From Vitellaria paradoxa (taxonomy: Eukaryota; Streptophyta; Magnoliopsida; Ericales; Sapotaceae), in the NCBI GenBank assembly GCA_019916065.1, contig CM034236.1, forward strand, positions 52,232,690 to 52,296,689: 64,000 nucleotides of DNA. The letters are read 5' to 3'. Shown here piece after piece: positions 46,201-56,473 of the stretch. The notes beneath the pieces were generated by a model. That model did no database searches. It saw nothing but the letters and a program-made list of their open reading frames with translations, and was not told where the DNA came from. Position numbers and translations under genes: made by a program. Position 1 is the stretch's first letter. Each line of letters begins with the position of its first letter.

Positions 46201-48689
46201 TAAAATCAAATTTTATAACCATTATTATCCTATTTTTGTCGTAATATCAATTGTGAGAGTTTTTCCATGCGTCATGCACCATTTAGAACTAGTCAGCTTT
46301 GAAATAGCTCCATCCTTCCAAATGCTTTTCTAAGGGAAATCACAGTTTTCAACTTCCAACCAAAGCATCGTAAAATGACTTGACCTCAAAATTTGATTTA
46401 GTAATCTTCTATCTTAGGCCATCCTCCCCATCCCCCACCTTCATCGAATACAATTTGCCTACAAAGGCTATTAAAACAATCCCAATCTTGAGCATTTCTA
46501 CGCAGGATAAGATTGCAAGCCACAATTCCATCATTCAAATTAAAATTATTCTCAAATTAAAAAATATCTAGGTGAATATCACTCAAACAAGCATCTGCCT
46601 TTCATCTGCGAATCATTTCAGAATTTTGTAATATTAACCATTTCCAACTTCAAAAGTGGAAAATCTAGTAAAATCCCTCCAATTGCTACAAATACCCTTG
46701 CACAAGCTCGTACCAAAGGCCACTTTCACCTTGGAAGTGGAAAGCACAAAGTTTGCCACTATACTTCTTCTCCACAAGCTCTCTCTCTTACATGTAGAAC
46801 TCCAAAGCCACTTTTCTGGGAAAAAAAAGCTGTATTAGAAAATTTTCAGCTTGTGAGTGCTAATACTTCTATCCCTAATGGGTGAACACAGTGTTCCAAT
46901 CTATGGAGTGGTACTTAAAAACCCCATACCCTCCCAATAAGGAATCTGTTTGAAATTTCTTCAACTGCAGATATTGGCACCTTAAAAAGTGACATAAAAT
47001 AAGTAGGCATGCAAAATTGCTTTTATCCCAGGATCCTGCCACTTTTCAAAGGATAAAACTTTGTCTAACCTGATAATTTCCTTCGATTCTTATGTGTGAT
47101 CCTATTCCTTGCCTTCTTTCTTTATAGGAAGAACTTGATGGAAGCCCCAGATAAGAAGCTGGAAGGACCCCTATTTTGGACAAAATAGTTGCCAATCCAT
47201 TCAATTAGGAACTTCACCTAACTGAAGCAATTCCAGCTTACCAAGCTTTACTTTTAAGCTGATACTTAATGCCCCATTCAAATGAAAGTAAATTACACCT
47301 TAAATGCCCCATTCAGGGTATGTTTGCTTGGTGCTGTATTTTGGAAAGACATGGCTGAGTTTAAATTGTTAAATATTCATATGCACCTGATGGAGAAGTA
47401 AAACCAGTAGTCCACCACTCATCTGCCCTTTCTTTTAAGGTAGACATTGGCCATCAAAATGAGCAAAGCATGTGTTTGTTTGGGAGTTTCTGTATGGATT
47501 TATTGAGATATAGATCTGCATATGGTGAGGTAACCATATATTCAATTTTTCATTTTCTTGTAATACTTTGCGTTTAAAAATTTTGAATGAAGTATGAAAA
47601 AATGGTTATTCAATTGCAATTGTATGTTCGATGCCAGTTATCTGTAATTTAGAATTTTTTTTTATGTTTTCAACTCTGTATCTTTACTTCTACTGGAGGA
47701 CTAGGTGTGAATGATCTTAAATTTTGATGTATCACCCAAAGCTTAAATTTTTTTTTTTTTAAATGTTTTCAGCTCTGTATCTTATACTTTTACTGGTCTT
47801 GAAACCATAATAGAAATACCATGATACAATTGGTAGCTTTTTGAATGAGAATCTTAGTTATGGAACTCATCAGCTTTGGATTGTATTTTCCAAATTTTTG
47901 TTCTTGTTTGTAGAATGTTAACAATTGTGAATTCTAGAACGCTCATGATAACCTCATTGGAAGAGGGTTAATGATTGTGAATTGGTATTGCCTTTGCAAA
48001 AGGGATGAAGAGTCCATTAATCACCTTTTCATTCACTGTTGGGCTAAAGATTTTTGAGATCTGATCTTATTTGTTTTGGGATGTATTGAGAGTTTTAGAG
48101 GTAGTCCAAACAAGTTTTTGAGGCATGGTGGGGTGCTAAAAGTTAAGAAGGGTAAAAAAAAAAGGCATAGTGTCTTATTTATTTATTTATTTTTTGGTTG
48201 TCTAACTTGGTTAGTTTGGAGGGAGAGAAATAGTAGATGATTTCTAGACACCTAGGCTTTTCTTCTAGGTTGAAAAGGAGTTGTATGTAGTTGGTTGTCT
48301 GAGGCATTGAGACAGGCGTGGTGAATTTTTTTTACTTCATTGAGCATAGGGAGAGTTCTTGATGTACATGGTGGCATCCCTTTGATTCTTTTAAATACAA
48401 TTTTTTTACGTACTGAGAAAAAAAGGTTCAATCTTTCTCTTTTTGTAGACAAGGAAATTCAAAGAGCTACTCGAGGATACACTTGGATGGGACTTCCAGC
48501 AGAAAAATGGAGTAGATAGAACATACTGCGAAGAAGACGATGAGGTCAGCATGATGTGCAGGCGTAGTGTTTTGACTGCCTCTTTGTTTTTCTATACTTA
48601 ATTCGAGATTATTTTTCCCTCTTTAACCCGAATTAATTATGTTTCAACTTGTGCAGTATGCTCCAGTTGTTGAGATTTTAGACGATTGA
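31240..48689 (+). CDS. AAR2-family U5 snRNP assembly factor, 13 exons
   Basis: Coding exons: 31240-31335, 31443-31525, 31681-31738, 32836-32895, 34082-34211, 41492-41715, 41809-41901, 42042-42113, 44074-44106, 44771-44911, 45201-45257, 48449-48544, 48657-48689. All junctions are GT..AG and the joined length is 1176 bp (391 residues) with no stop. The protein begins MDPETALGFVKNGATLLLLD, followed by D-V-P-Q-Y-T-L-V-G-I-D-T, K-M-I-P-P-G-P-H-F-I-Y-Y and S-P-I-I-G-F-F, the AAR2 N-terminal beta domain. Then come W-D-Q-Q-E-E-R, L-G-P-Y-x-L-S-Q-Y-G-D-W and P-I-G-G-E-I-T-V. The C-terminal half is helical (L-G-E-L-Q-F-A-F-V-A-F-L). Aar2 holds Prp8 during cytoplasmic U5 snRNP maturation before Brr2 replaces it. 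Intron 5 (7.3 kb) carries nested retrotransposons; introns 3, 8 and 11 also hold repeats. Confidence 0.93.
31611..31634. repeat. C-run to T-run homopolymer junction
   Basis: About thirteen C followed by T within AAR2 intron 2, the mirror image of the T-to-G junctions found elsewhere in the window. Confidence 0.8.
32111..32248. mobile_element. Small Tourist-like MITE in AAR2 intron 3
   Basis: 138 bp with imperfect inverted ends GGGTGAGTTTGG and CCAAACGTACCC. It is flanked by TTA at 32108-32110 and 32249-32251, as expected for PIF/Harbinger-type MITEs. Its left part ('ttggagtaagataaagtgag') resembles sequence in the 6.2-kb and 22.8-kb MITEs. Confidence 0.75.
32896..34081 (+). other. AAR2 intron 4, no further gene
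   Basis: AT-rich intron with ordinary splice sites (gtatgt..aaag). The acceptor is pyrimidine-poor just before the AG (ttattaaag). No transposon boundaries were recognised. Confidence 0.5.
34560..34961 (+). pseudogene. LINE-like relic, left part (inside AAR2 intron 5)
   Basis: GC-richer sequence without an open frame, with coding-like fragments (W-W-R-P-Y-P-F-R-L-W-G-N-F). It is cut at ATATC by the Copia element and continues at 40012. The assignment rests on the endonuclease-like start found in the right part. Confidence 0.35.
34967..35220 (-). repeat. Copia 3' LTR (left copy)
   Basis: 254 bp, bounded by the ATATC target duplication on the left and the polypurine tract on the right. It lacks a 13-bp segment present in the right LTR, which follows 'tccttttat'. 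Confidence 0.95.
35230..39582 (-). pseudogene. Copia gag-pol polyprotein, broken
   Basis: Gag starts at about 39582 (MSRSR). Visible motifs are an imperfect zinc knuckle (C-T-H-C-K-K-R-R-H with Tyr instead of the last Cys), protease D-S-G-A-T-D-H-M, integrase H-S-D-I-W-G-P / F-R-T-D-N-A-R-D / T-E-R-K-N, RT Y-V-D-D near 36185, and RNase H remnants below 35690. Breaks: in-frame stops near 39320 and 39125, frame changes near 38550, 38300 and 38100, a stop near 37811, a frame change near 36690 between integrase and RT, and several stops in RNase H. It cannot encode an intact polyprotein. Confidence 0.92.
39745..40011 (-). repeat. Copia 5' LTR (right copy)
   Basis: 267 bp. The PBS lies directly inside (minus strand, ending at 39744). 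It is followed by the second copy of ATATC. Confidence 0.95.
40012..41170 (+). pseudogene. LINE-like relic, right part with endonuclease start
   Basis: At 40899-41020 the frame reads K-I-L-S-W-N-V-G-G-I-N-G-E-N-K-G, then a helix-like stretch and F-S-E-L-K-V. This closely follows the start of plant L1-type apurinic endonuclease domains (L-S-W-N-V-R-G-L-N ... Q-E-T-K). A stop follows at once, and no reverse transcriptase is present. Together with 34560-34961 it forms one older insertion into which the Copia element jumped. Confidence 0.5.
42300..42340. repeat. T-run to G-run junction in AAR2 intron 8
   Basis: A T9-10 run passes directly into a run of about 14 G followed by agg. See the same design at 16138, 22008 and 43578. 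Confidence 0.85.
42890..43010 (+). repeat. Possible LTR fragment with polypurine tract
   Basis: The purine-rich 'catgagggggag' is immediately followed by TGTCAAAATAG at 42914, the typical junction of a Copia PPT and 3' LTR start. No matching 5' LTR, PBS or coding part is found, so it is a small remnant in AAR2 intron 8. Confidence 0.4.
43556..43610. repeat. (CT)n microsatellite with T-run to G-run junction
   Basis: (CT)n is followed by about 14 T and about 10 G, then TGGGG, in AAR2 intron 8. Confidence 0.85.
45415..45455. repeat. T/C/G homopolymer cluster in AAR2 intron 11
   Basis: A T run, then a short C-rich segment and about 13 G. A C run of about 14 lies at 45998-46012. Confidence 0.8.
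45960..46195 (-). mobile_element. TRIM-like LTR remnant in AAR2 intron 11
   Basis: An 87-bp LTR-like block at 46109-46195 runs TGTTAAATTG..CTCTAACA on the plus strand. On the minus strand it is followed directly by TGGTATCAAAGCAG, an initiator-Met-type PBS (46095-46108). A second partial copy ('ttttattatttatattgatt' and 'gttaggtagaggg') lies at about 45958-46000. The space between is only about 100 bp, so the element would be a very small TRIM. Confidence 0.5.
46196..48448 (+). other. Rest of AAR2 intron 11
   Basis: Low-coding intron sequence with scattered short ORFs and T runs. 'agctctgtatctta' and 'caactctgtatctt' recur about 90 bp apart (47670-47790), a small duplication. No gene was recognised. 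Confidence 0.45.
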
Positions 48690-48949
48690 TCGAGGCCTCA
48701 GTGCTTTTGGCATGTAACAGATCCAAAATCTTGTGTTTGCCAACCAAAAAAAAGCATCAACTGGGTTCACTCTCAATAAAGAGGTATATTAGCAAGAGGT
48801 GGGTGCAATGCAATGCGTTACAGTAGCAATCTGAAAGTATTTATATGTGGGGAGTATCATGTAAGAAAGACTATTGTAAGTTACATAGCCCGGCTTGATA
48901 CGATATAAATATCCAGATAACAGTACATGATGATCCCAACCAATATTGC

Positions 48950-50872
48950 TTACAAATTCATCAGATGGGGGTTAATGCATGTGCATGCTATGGTGCGCCG
49001 TGGAGGCCGTTCATGGCATGCATATCCATGTTCACCATCAGTATCATGGGATATGCATGATTGTACTGGTGGTCCCCCAGCTGCGGCATGTTGCTCACCC
49101 CCGGTGTATGATGGTGGATGATGGTATTCAAAAGATGGCAACCCAACAAAACCATCACCACTGCTGCTAAAGCCTGGGAAACCCATCGTGGAATTCATGG
49201 TGCAATCTTGCATGTTACCATCGACATGTACATTATTATCCATGGCTGTTTTTGCCATGGTCCGAGCATGATCCATCATACCCTCCATTCCATTTTCAGT
49301 AGTGTCGTCGTTGAGATACCCATGATAATCCCCCAGGTCCCTGGCATCTTCTTCAGCCTCTGGACTAGGACTAGGCGGTTAGTTCTTGGAGGCTTTCAGG
49401 CTGTTGATTAGACGGTGGTGTGTCTGGTTTTGGACCTTCTTCCCATCTTTGATACCCTTCTCTTTGGTGGTGGTGACCGAATCTCGGCATGTTTACCTGA
49501 TCTTGCTAGCTCCTTGATTAAAGCCTCCGAAGCTGCAGTCCCTGTAGCAACCACTTTATGTTCCTCTGAATCGATATCCACCGTATAAACACCTGAATTA
49601 AACGTTGAAAAGCATTTTAATCCAATCAAGTATCAGTTAAATAGAAAAGTAAATTTGAATAATTGAGTAGAAAAATAATGGAGAAAAGTTGGACTGCTTT
49701 TAAGTACTCTAGAGACTCTCAGAAGGTTAAAAGACTAACCAAACACCACCTAATCTGTACTAAGTTGAATCCAATGTAAATTGATGGTGATCAGTAAGGA
49801 TTTATTTTTAGTGTGAGGCATACATCATTGCCTTTCTATTAATTTTAGAAGTATCCTTTTCTTATCAACTTTGTATTGGATTTTAAAATATTTTTTTTAT
49901 TTTGATTTTTTGGGGCATTCATCTCTTACTATCTACTGGATTATTTTTATTAATGGATTCGAGATTAAATTGTATTAAAATATAATTATAGAGTTAAGTT
50001 ATATAATAACACACAAATTTTTTAATAATTACTAATGATTGTAATCAAAATATTAGTGCCACTATTTTACTAAGTAACGGAGTCAAAATTTTCAAATAAC
50101 TATCTTCTGTGATGATTTTTAATCCTTTACAAAATCATCATATTAATCTATTCAAATTTACGATGAAATTCTTATCTAACTTAACAAAATTATATTATTT
50201 GAATAATATTTCTTAAATAATTAACACTAAATTCTTTAATTTCAAATTCATAAATATGACTGCAACTCTATATTTTTACAAGATGTGTAGCAAAATCGTA
50301 CACTGAAATTATATATACATGGATAGAAGACTACATGTAAACAACACCCTGGCGGAACTGATCAGTTAAGTGAAAGTTTTTTTTTTTTTTTTTGGATGGA
50401 AATCTCTTCTGGTACGAGAAAGTCCACAGCCTCTACTTTAGGGGTGACCACTGGGTGAAAATCACTGTGTGGTCTTAACCGGCCAAGAACTACAGAGAGT
50501 AAATCAGTTTAGGCAAGTTTTAGCTGATCAGTTTATTCGAGAAGATTATTAAACAGCTCTAACAATAAAGGAACGACCACCCTTGGAAAAGGAGTCGAAT
50601 TTATAACCACATGATTCCAAGTCTTATGGTACGTTGTCCGAATCAATTCGATTATCCCGAATGGGCTCCTGGGTGGAAATTTCTTTCTAATAAAGAAGAT
50701 GTATATAGATTTTAATAAAAGAAAATGGGAAATAAGAAAAAATAATAAAAAGTCAAACATGATGAGCAAGTAAGTTGGTAATGGTACCTTCAACTCTCTT
50801 GACGAGTTTCTTCACTTCCTGCTTGCGCTCCTCACAGTTTATTAGCACCTTCAGAACTTGTGTCTGTCCCAT
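48950..50872 (-). CDS. HMA-domain (HIPP-like) protein, CxxC lost, linker disrupted
   Basis: Exon 1 is 50788-50872 and exon 2 starts at 49592. Joined, they give MGQTQVLKVLINCEERKQ followed by V-K-R-V-E-G-V-Y-T-V-D-I-D, T-A-A-S-E-A-L-I-K-E-L and S-G-K-H-A-E. This is a beta-alpha-beta HMA fold whose metal site reads C-E-E-R instead of C-x-x-C. As read, the frame stops at 49408 (89 residues). A second open frame, 49364 to 48950, encodes a Gly/Met/His-rich tail as in longer HIPPs. It can be joined either through small frameshifts or by a 71-bp GT..AG intron (49365-49435), giving 218 residues. The tail ends NPHLMNL, with no CaaX box. Metal binding and prenylation are both doubtful; it may be a decaying gene. 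Confidence 0.65.
50411..50670 (-). mobile_element. tRNA-derived SINE, copy 2
   Basis: In the HMA gene intron, same orientation as the gene. The A-box region is degenerate (ATAATCGAATTG) and the B box is nearly kept (AATTCGACTCC). The target duplication is imperfect: ggatggaaatctcttct at 50394-50410 and gggtggaaatttctttct at 50671-50688. Confidence 0.7.
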
Positions 50873-51310
50873 TAATATATATATATATATATATTAAATC
50901 CAAAGTCAAAATCATAAAATATAAGCAGCTAAGCAACTCTGGTTCGAGATAAAAAAAAAAAAAAAATGACAGAAAATTGGAAAGGGGATGAGAGTTGCGA
51001 CCTCTATTTTTCGGATGTCGAATTCATTTGTGGACATTTTCATTAAGGATGTTTCCAGCGGTGTGATCGTATTATTTTCTTCTTATACTTCTGGTGCTGT
51101 TACAGTGGTATTTGCTGCTATGGACGGTGGGGAACCCCCACAGTTCAAAACTCCAAGGAGAGAGAGAGAGAGGGAGAGAGAGTAGTAGTTCAAAAGGTAT
51201 GATTTGACTAAGCTAGGCTGAGAGGGCTGCAAGCAACTGGCTGGCTGATAATTAAACAGACATTCTGAAGATTCTATATATATATATATATATATATGCC
51301 CCAATTTTTA
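50873..51310. promoter_or_regulatory. Upstream region of the HMA gene with microsatellites
   Basis: A (TA)n run (50876-50896) begins 3 bp above the start codon. There is a purine microsatellite (AG)n at 51158-51182 and another (TA)n at 51277-51297. No specific element can be assigned. Confidence 0.4.
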
Positions 51311-51454
51311 GGCGTGTTTGATTAATTAAAATTAACCTAATTTTATTAATTTTTTCTATTATTTTAATCAAATTTTATACCATATCACTTTTACATTAAA
51401 TTTTTATATTTTTTCTGTATTTTTTAATTAAACTTTTATCAATCAAACACTTCC
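51311..51454. mobile_element. Tourist-like MITE, TTA TSD
   Basis: 144 bp with ends GGCGTGTTTGATT and AATCAAACACTTCC, flanked by TTA on both sides (51308-51310, 51455-51457). A related AT-rich interior lies near 17350-17480. Confidence 0.75.
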
Positions 51455-51943
51455 TTATCGTGCATTTGACCATATTATTAGTTGGTTTGTTGGGCTGATT
51501 CTGAGCCATTTCAATTTTAAATTTCTTTTTTCATTTTGCTAATTTTATCTTTGAAAATTTACCCAAATTTAATCTCTCCACACACACATACACGGTAGTG
51601 TGTGTTTAATCACATCCAAAGCTTTATAACCAAATCAAATAAAAACCCATGTGTCCTACCATTCATTTATTTGTTTCATGTTCTTTGATTATTAATTTGA
51701 GAATTTTGATATAGAGGCAGCATCGTCATGGAAATTTCATATTACTTTTGCTTTGATGTTCTACCTTAATTTACAAAATAATTATTTCCACTTTCTACCG
51801 CCTTTTTTTGTCTACATATCTTAATTATAAGTAGGGCTGACTCGAGCACTAAGTGTCTTGCACAATTTCCTGAAGTCTCCAATAAAAAAACCCTAAAATT
51901 AATATATATATATATATATATATATATGAAAATCGCAGGTTAA

Positions 51944-52077
51944 GGGAGTGTTTGGTTGACAAAAAATATAATAAAATTATAAATATGTAATGTAAAATCG
52001 ACACGTGGTGAAATTTGATTGGAAGAAGTTGATAACTTTTGATAATTTTTGGTATTTTTTGTTCTATCGAACAGCCC
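51944..52077. mobile_element. Small MITE, TAA TSD
   Basis: 134 bp. Ends are GGGAGTGTTTGG and CGAACAGCCC, imperfect inverted repeats, with TAA at 51941-51943 and 52078-52080. A partial relative ('gtggtgaaatttgatt', 'acagccc') lies at 59034-59113. Confidence 0.65.
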
Positions 52078-52431
52078 TAAAACAAACTTTAAATATGAGA
52101 AAATATTTAAGTTAGTAGAAATGATTTGCTGAAATTAACGCGCAGAAATAACTGTTGGTTACCGTAACTAACCGTATTAATCTATGGCCTACCCTTAAGT
52201 AGTGCCTCAACCAGTTATTTGGTAAAATTCGGACTCAAATGATAGTCCTTTCGCGGTAACAAAAAGAAAAATCAAAATTTTTGTAAATAATAATAATAAA
52301 TTTATTTCATAAACTCGACTTAAGCTAGATTTTGAGCAAATTCCATCTTCTCAGTTGTCAAATCATCAAATTTGTTGTTGTTTTTAAAAAAAAAAAAATT
52401 GAATGCTTTATAACCTTTTATAGGAAATTAA

Positions 52432-52725
52432 GAGGCCGTTTCGTAACTCAAAAAAATACCAAAAGTTATATTTTGTAACTTTTGGCGTGTTTGATAAAAT
52501 CATAAATTTTCTTACTTTTTTTATTTGCTACAGTAAAAAACATACCAAACACTCAAAAGTTACCACTTTTTTACTTTGCTACAGTAAAAAATTTACCAAA
52601 TACTCAAAAGTTACTAAAAAATACTAAAAATTTCACTTGGTTCAACCAAACACACAAAAAAGTACAAAAAAAAACACCTAAAAAACTACCAAAACTTGAG
52701 TTTTTTTGAACTTCCAAACACCCTC
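52432..52725. mobile_element. MITE, TAA TSD
   Basis: 294 bp. Ends are GAGGCCGTTTCG and CCAAACACCCTC, with TAA at 52429-52431 and 52726-52728. The interior has repeated 'caaaagtta' words in both orientations. Confidence 0.65.
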
Positions 52726-52848
52726 TAAGATTTTGTTACTGTTTGTTTTTGGCAATCTTAGATTTCTCTCTCTCTCTCTTCCTATTGGGTGTGTTTGAAG
52801 TTATATAAAAGTGTATAAAATAAAATAAAATTGTAAAAGTAAATATCT

Positions 52849-52945
52849 CGTAATTCATGTAATGAGTAAAGAATTTAAATTTTACTCTCTCGTAATTCGT
52901 GTAGTGAGTGAAGAATTTAAATTTTACTCTCTCGTAATTCGTATT
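52849..52945. repeat. 42-bp tandem repeat, about 2.3 units
   Basis: Units start with 'cgtaattc' at 52849, 52891 and 52933. The first two are nearly identical; the third is partial. Confidence 0.85.
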
Positions 52946-54860
52946 TGTAGAGATCTATAAAATTTTATTTTGTTTTGTTTAGTGCTAAATGGAGCCATTG
53001 TTACGAGTGGCTGTAGATCCTGTCTGCTCCCTTTTAATTTCTATCTAAAAATTAACAAAGTTCCAAGTACTTGCCTTAAAAAAAAAAAAAAGTATTTTTG
53101 TTATAAAATACTTCACGTTAAAAAGTCTTTATTATTACAAAGTTACAAGAACAAATAAAAGAGGAATAATATTTTATTATTTTATTATTATTTTTAGTTT
53201 TACTTTAACTTTTGAAACTCTTGTTAGAGATTAAAAAATAAATAAATAAATAAATAAGTCTTGCTAATCAGTGTCCCAGGACCGTAACTAAGGATTAGTA
53301 ATGGATTACAGATGTCCAAAATATTCATTCACCTAATATTTTAAAAATAAATTACAAATATCAAAACGACTTTTTATCCTCCACTGGCATCTTTATATCT
53401 TATTTTAGACTGTTTAAGTTATTAACTCACTAGACCTCTTCACATTTGCTTCAAATTGGGTTACTTTGGTTCGAGCGTATATAGGACCGATCAATTCAAT
53501 ATTTAATTTAAAATTATCAATTTGATCACTCTAATTGATCAATTCTTGAATTAGTATATTTTTGAATCCGATTCAATATTTTTAAATTCAATTCCACTCA
53601 AATTTTAAAATTTTATTTTATACATAAAAAGGCTAATATGCAACCAGGCAAACTCCAACATCAATGAGTGTTTAGATGCTTTGAATCTAGTGATATGTAC
53701 ATAACTCGAAACATAGATACGTTTAGTTTGTTAAAAATTTTTAAAAAGTTTAAAAATTTATTTACTTTTTATCTCACTGTATGAATTATGAACTCATAAA
53801 TTATTTTATTTTATCTTACTTTTTGTTACTTCAAATGTACATACAATTATTTTTTTTGTGGTTGCTTCTTCCAAAAGCTACTTCGGCTATTTACTTGAAT
53901 TTTGGGCTAAGAGTCATGCAAAGAGATTGCAGGAGAATGTTCATGAACAAACTGTATTTGATTTTTGGAAGGAAAGGGTTAGAGAGAGAGACACAGAGGC
54001 ATCAAATGATGCTTCAGCTTTACTCTTTTCCCTTATGCCATACATATAATTAATTGATCACAGGTAGCTAGACAGATTAAACAATTCAACAAGCAATTCT
54101 CCAATTGCACTCAGGAGATTTAGACAAAATTATTGGGTGTGTGACATGTTAGTGGACCTTCCTTTCTTGAGTTAATTAAATTATAAAAAAAAAAAAGTAA
54201 AAGCTGTATTAAATTATTACTAATAAAGGCCAGAAAAGGCAACCCTCTGAAGAAGCTTCCCTTCCAATGCCCAGAAGTTATTCCAAGACCAAAGGAAATG
54301 GGTTTCCATTCATCAATTCCTTTTCTTTTTTCCTTTTGCTATGATAAAATAATATGCAAAGCAATGACACTACATTTTTAAGTAATTAATCATTATTTGT
54401 GCCGACATAGATTGAAAGATAGGAAAAGCGAGAATCGAATTATTCGCATGCTGTTCTAGTTTGATTAGTTGAAATGAAAGCTTGGTTTGAACTTAATTTT
54501 TCATCTTAACAAATTCACTTTATACATTGTTTAAAATTACACTCGAGCTCACATAATTTGACCGTTCACAACCTAGGTTGATAAATAATATATATTATAA
54601 TATTTTTAAACAAAATAATCTCAGTTTAGTTTAGTACTGAAACGATATTATTTTAATTTATTAAACTATTTATCTTAATTTATTATATTTTAAACTAAAA
54701 TAATATCGTTTTAACTAGTTGAATTACTCAAATCTAAATTATTTTTTATGAGATTTTTAAGGATTATTAAAAAAACTTAAAGTAAAGATCAATTAAAAGA
54801 CAAGATGACATTCAAGTTTTCTAACATATGATTTGGTACGTTTGTTGCATCACTCCATTT
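52946..54860. other. AT-rich spacer, no gene supported
   Basis: Two overlapping ORFs at 53781-54053 look coding-like (F-W-A-K-S-H-A-K-R, F-D-F-W-K-E-R), but they belong to no family I recognise and have no visible continuation. The rest is AT-rich and non-coding. Confidence 0.4.
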
Positions 54861-54877
54861 CTAACAGATCGTATCTT

Positions 54878-55188
54878 CTTCTGGGGTCGGGGAGAAGCCC
54901 GCAGTCGCTACCCATGAGTGCGCACTGGGTGAATCCCGCCCCGTGGTCTTCTGGGGTCGGGGAGAAGCCCGCAGTCGCTACCCATGAGTGCGCACTGGGT
55001 GAATCCCGCCCCGTGAAGGTAAACCAGCCTAGACAAGCCCTGACTGACCGGTTCAGCCGAGAAGACTCTTAGATAGCCCTCCATAATTAGAGGAATGACT
55101 GCCCCCAAGAGGAGTCGAACCCGGGACCTATTGGTCCCAGGCCCTTCAGCCTGCCATCCGAACCAACTCGACTACCCCTTTCGGAACT
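54878..55188 (-). mobile_element. tRNA-derived SINE, copy 3, best preserved
   Basis: On the minus strand: TAGTCGAGTTGG (A box) and, about 60 bp on, GGTTCGACTCC, which fits the Pol III B-box consensus exactly. The target duplication is ctaacagatcgtatctt (54861-54877) against ctaatagatcatatctt (55189-55205). The 3' part contains a perfect 70-bp tandem duplication (54877-54946 and 54947-55014), absent from the other two copies. Confidence 0.85.
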
Positions 55189-55205
55189 CTAATAGATCAT
55201 ATCTT

Positions 55206-56365
55206 GTTTTTATACAATACTGAATTGCCAATTCTATCTTTCTACCCAAAATAAATAACAATAATTATTAATCCAACTGAGTCAAATATATATATATATA
55301 AATATATAATAATAGCTAGGTAATAGATATTGTATTACGTACCAACGCTTGTATTTTCGGCATATACTACAAAGCACTTTTGTATAGACAACCTTAGTTG
55401 CATTGACTTATATATATATATATATATATATAATTCCATCTATATAGATTCCAAACAAGAATCTAACTCTACCACCACAAGCTTCAATCCAAAGTAATAT
55501 TTTTGACTCATATATAATCCGTTCGTTTAGAGTCTGATCGCTCCGCCCCATGCAACCCTTTCCCATCCTTTAGAATAAAAAGTTATGAATCATGCTTTTT
55601 ACTTACTATATGTATACGACATTTAGCGTAGATTTGAAACCGATTTGCCTCCGAGGAAATTATAGAAATTTGAGACCAAAAAAAAAAAAAAAAACACCAC
55701 TGGTTAGCCCATCCCTTATTGTATTAATAGTTTTCATGTTATAGCCTCTAGTTACAAAGTCCATTTAGAGATGAATTTGAATAACACATTTATTTATGTT
55801 TTTCAAAAATATTTTGATAAAAGTATTTCTCAAAAAATATTTTTATATTAAAATAATTGGAATCTTAGTGTTTGGGACATAATGTAAATTATAACGGTCG
55901 TATAAACGTAACGTCATATTACTAAAAATATCTTTAATGATAAAGTTTAATAATATCTAAGTCAATTATTTCACAACTACAACTATATATGAATATAAAG
56001 AATTGAAACTGAGTTGTATTTAAATTATATTTATTAAACTCTACGAGCTTAAAAATTAATTCAGATTTAGTTAATTTATTTTTTAGATTCAACTCAAGCA
56101 AATGGACCTCAAATTGAATAATTTAATATTTTACTCTATAATTTCTATTTGAGTCATTTATAATTCAAATTTGAATAAGCATGTTATCAAATCGGACTCA
56201 AGTGAGTATCAAATAACTTAATTAGTTAGATTTACGAGCCACTGCAACTCCCATTTCTTGTAATGGGTCCCAGAGGACACCAATTAATTTATCAAAGCAT
56301 GACACATTACTTAACCAACTCACTTTTACCACATAGAACCTTATACTCACTCAACTCCATTTGTG

Positions 56366-56396
<31 letters not shown>

Positions 56397-56473
56397 CAAA
56401 ATGGGTCTAGAAGAACAAATTAAGGAGCTATAGTTTCATTCTCAGCAACTCATCATGTTACGATATTAATTCC
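55206..56473. other. AT-rich spacer with TA microsatellites
   Basis: (TA)n tracts at about 55409-55432 and 56366-56390. No gene was recognised. The part near 56400-56473 is probably the 3' UTR of the HIPP gene. Confidence 0.45.

Noticed and set aside
53781..54053. Overlapping 90- and 63-codon ORFs
   Set aside because: They have some coding-like composition, but no recognised domain, no second exon and no repeat partner. Not enough to call a gene.
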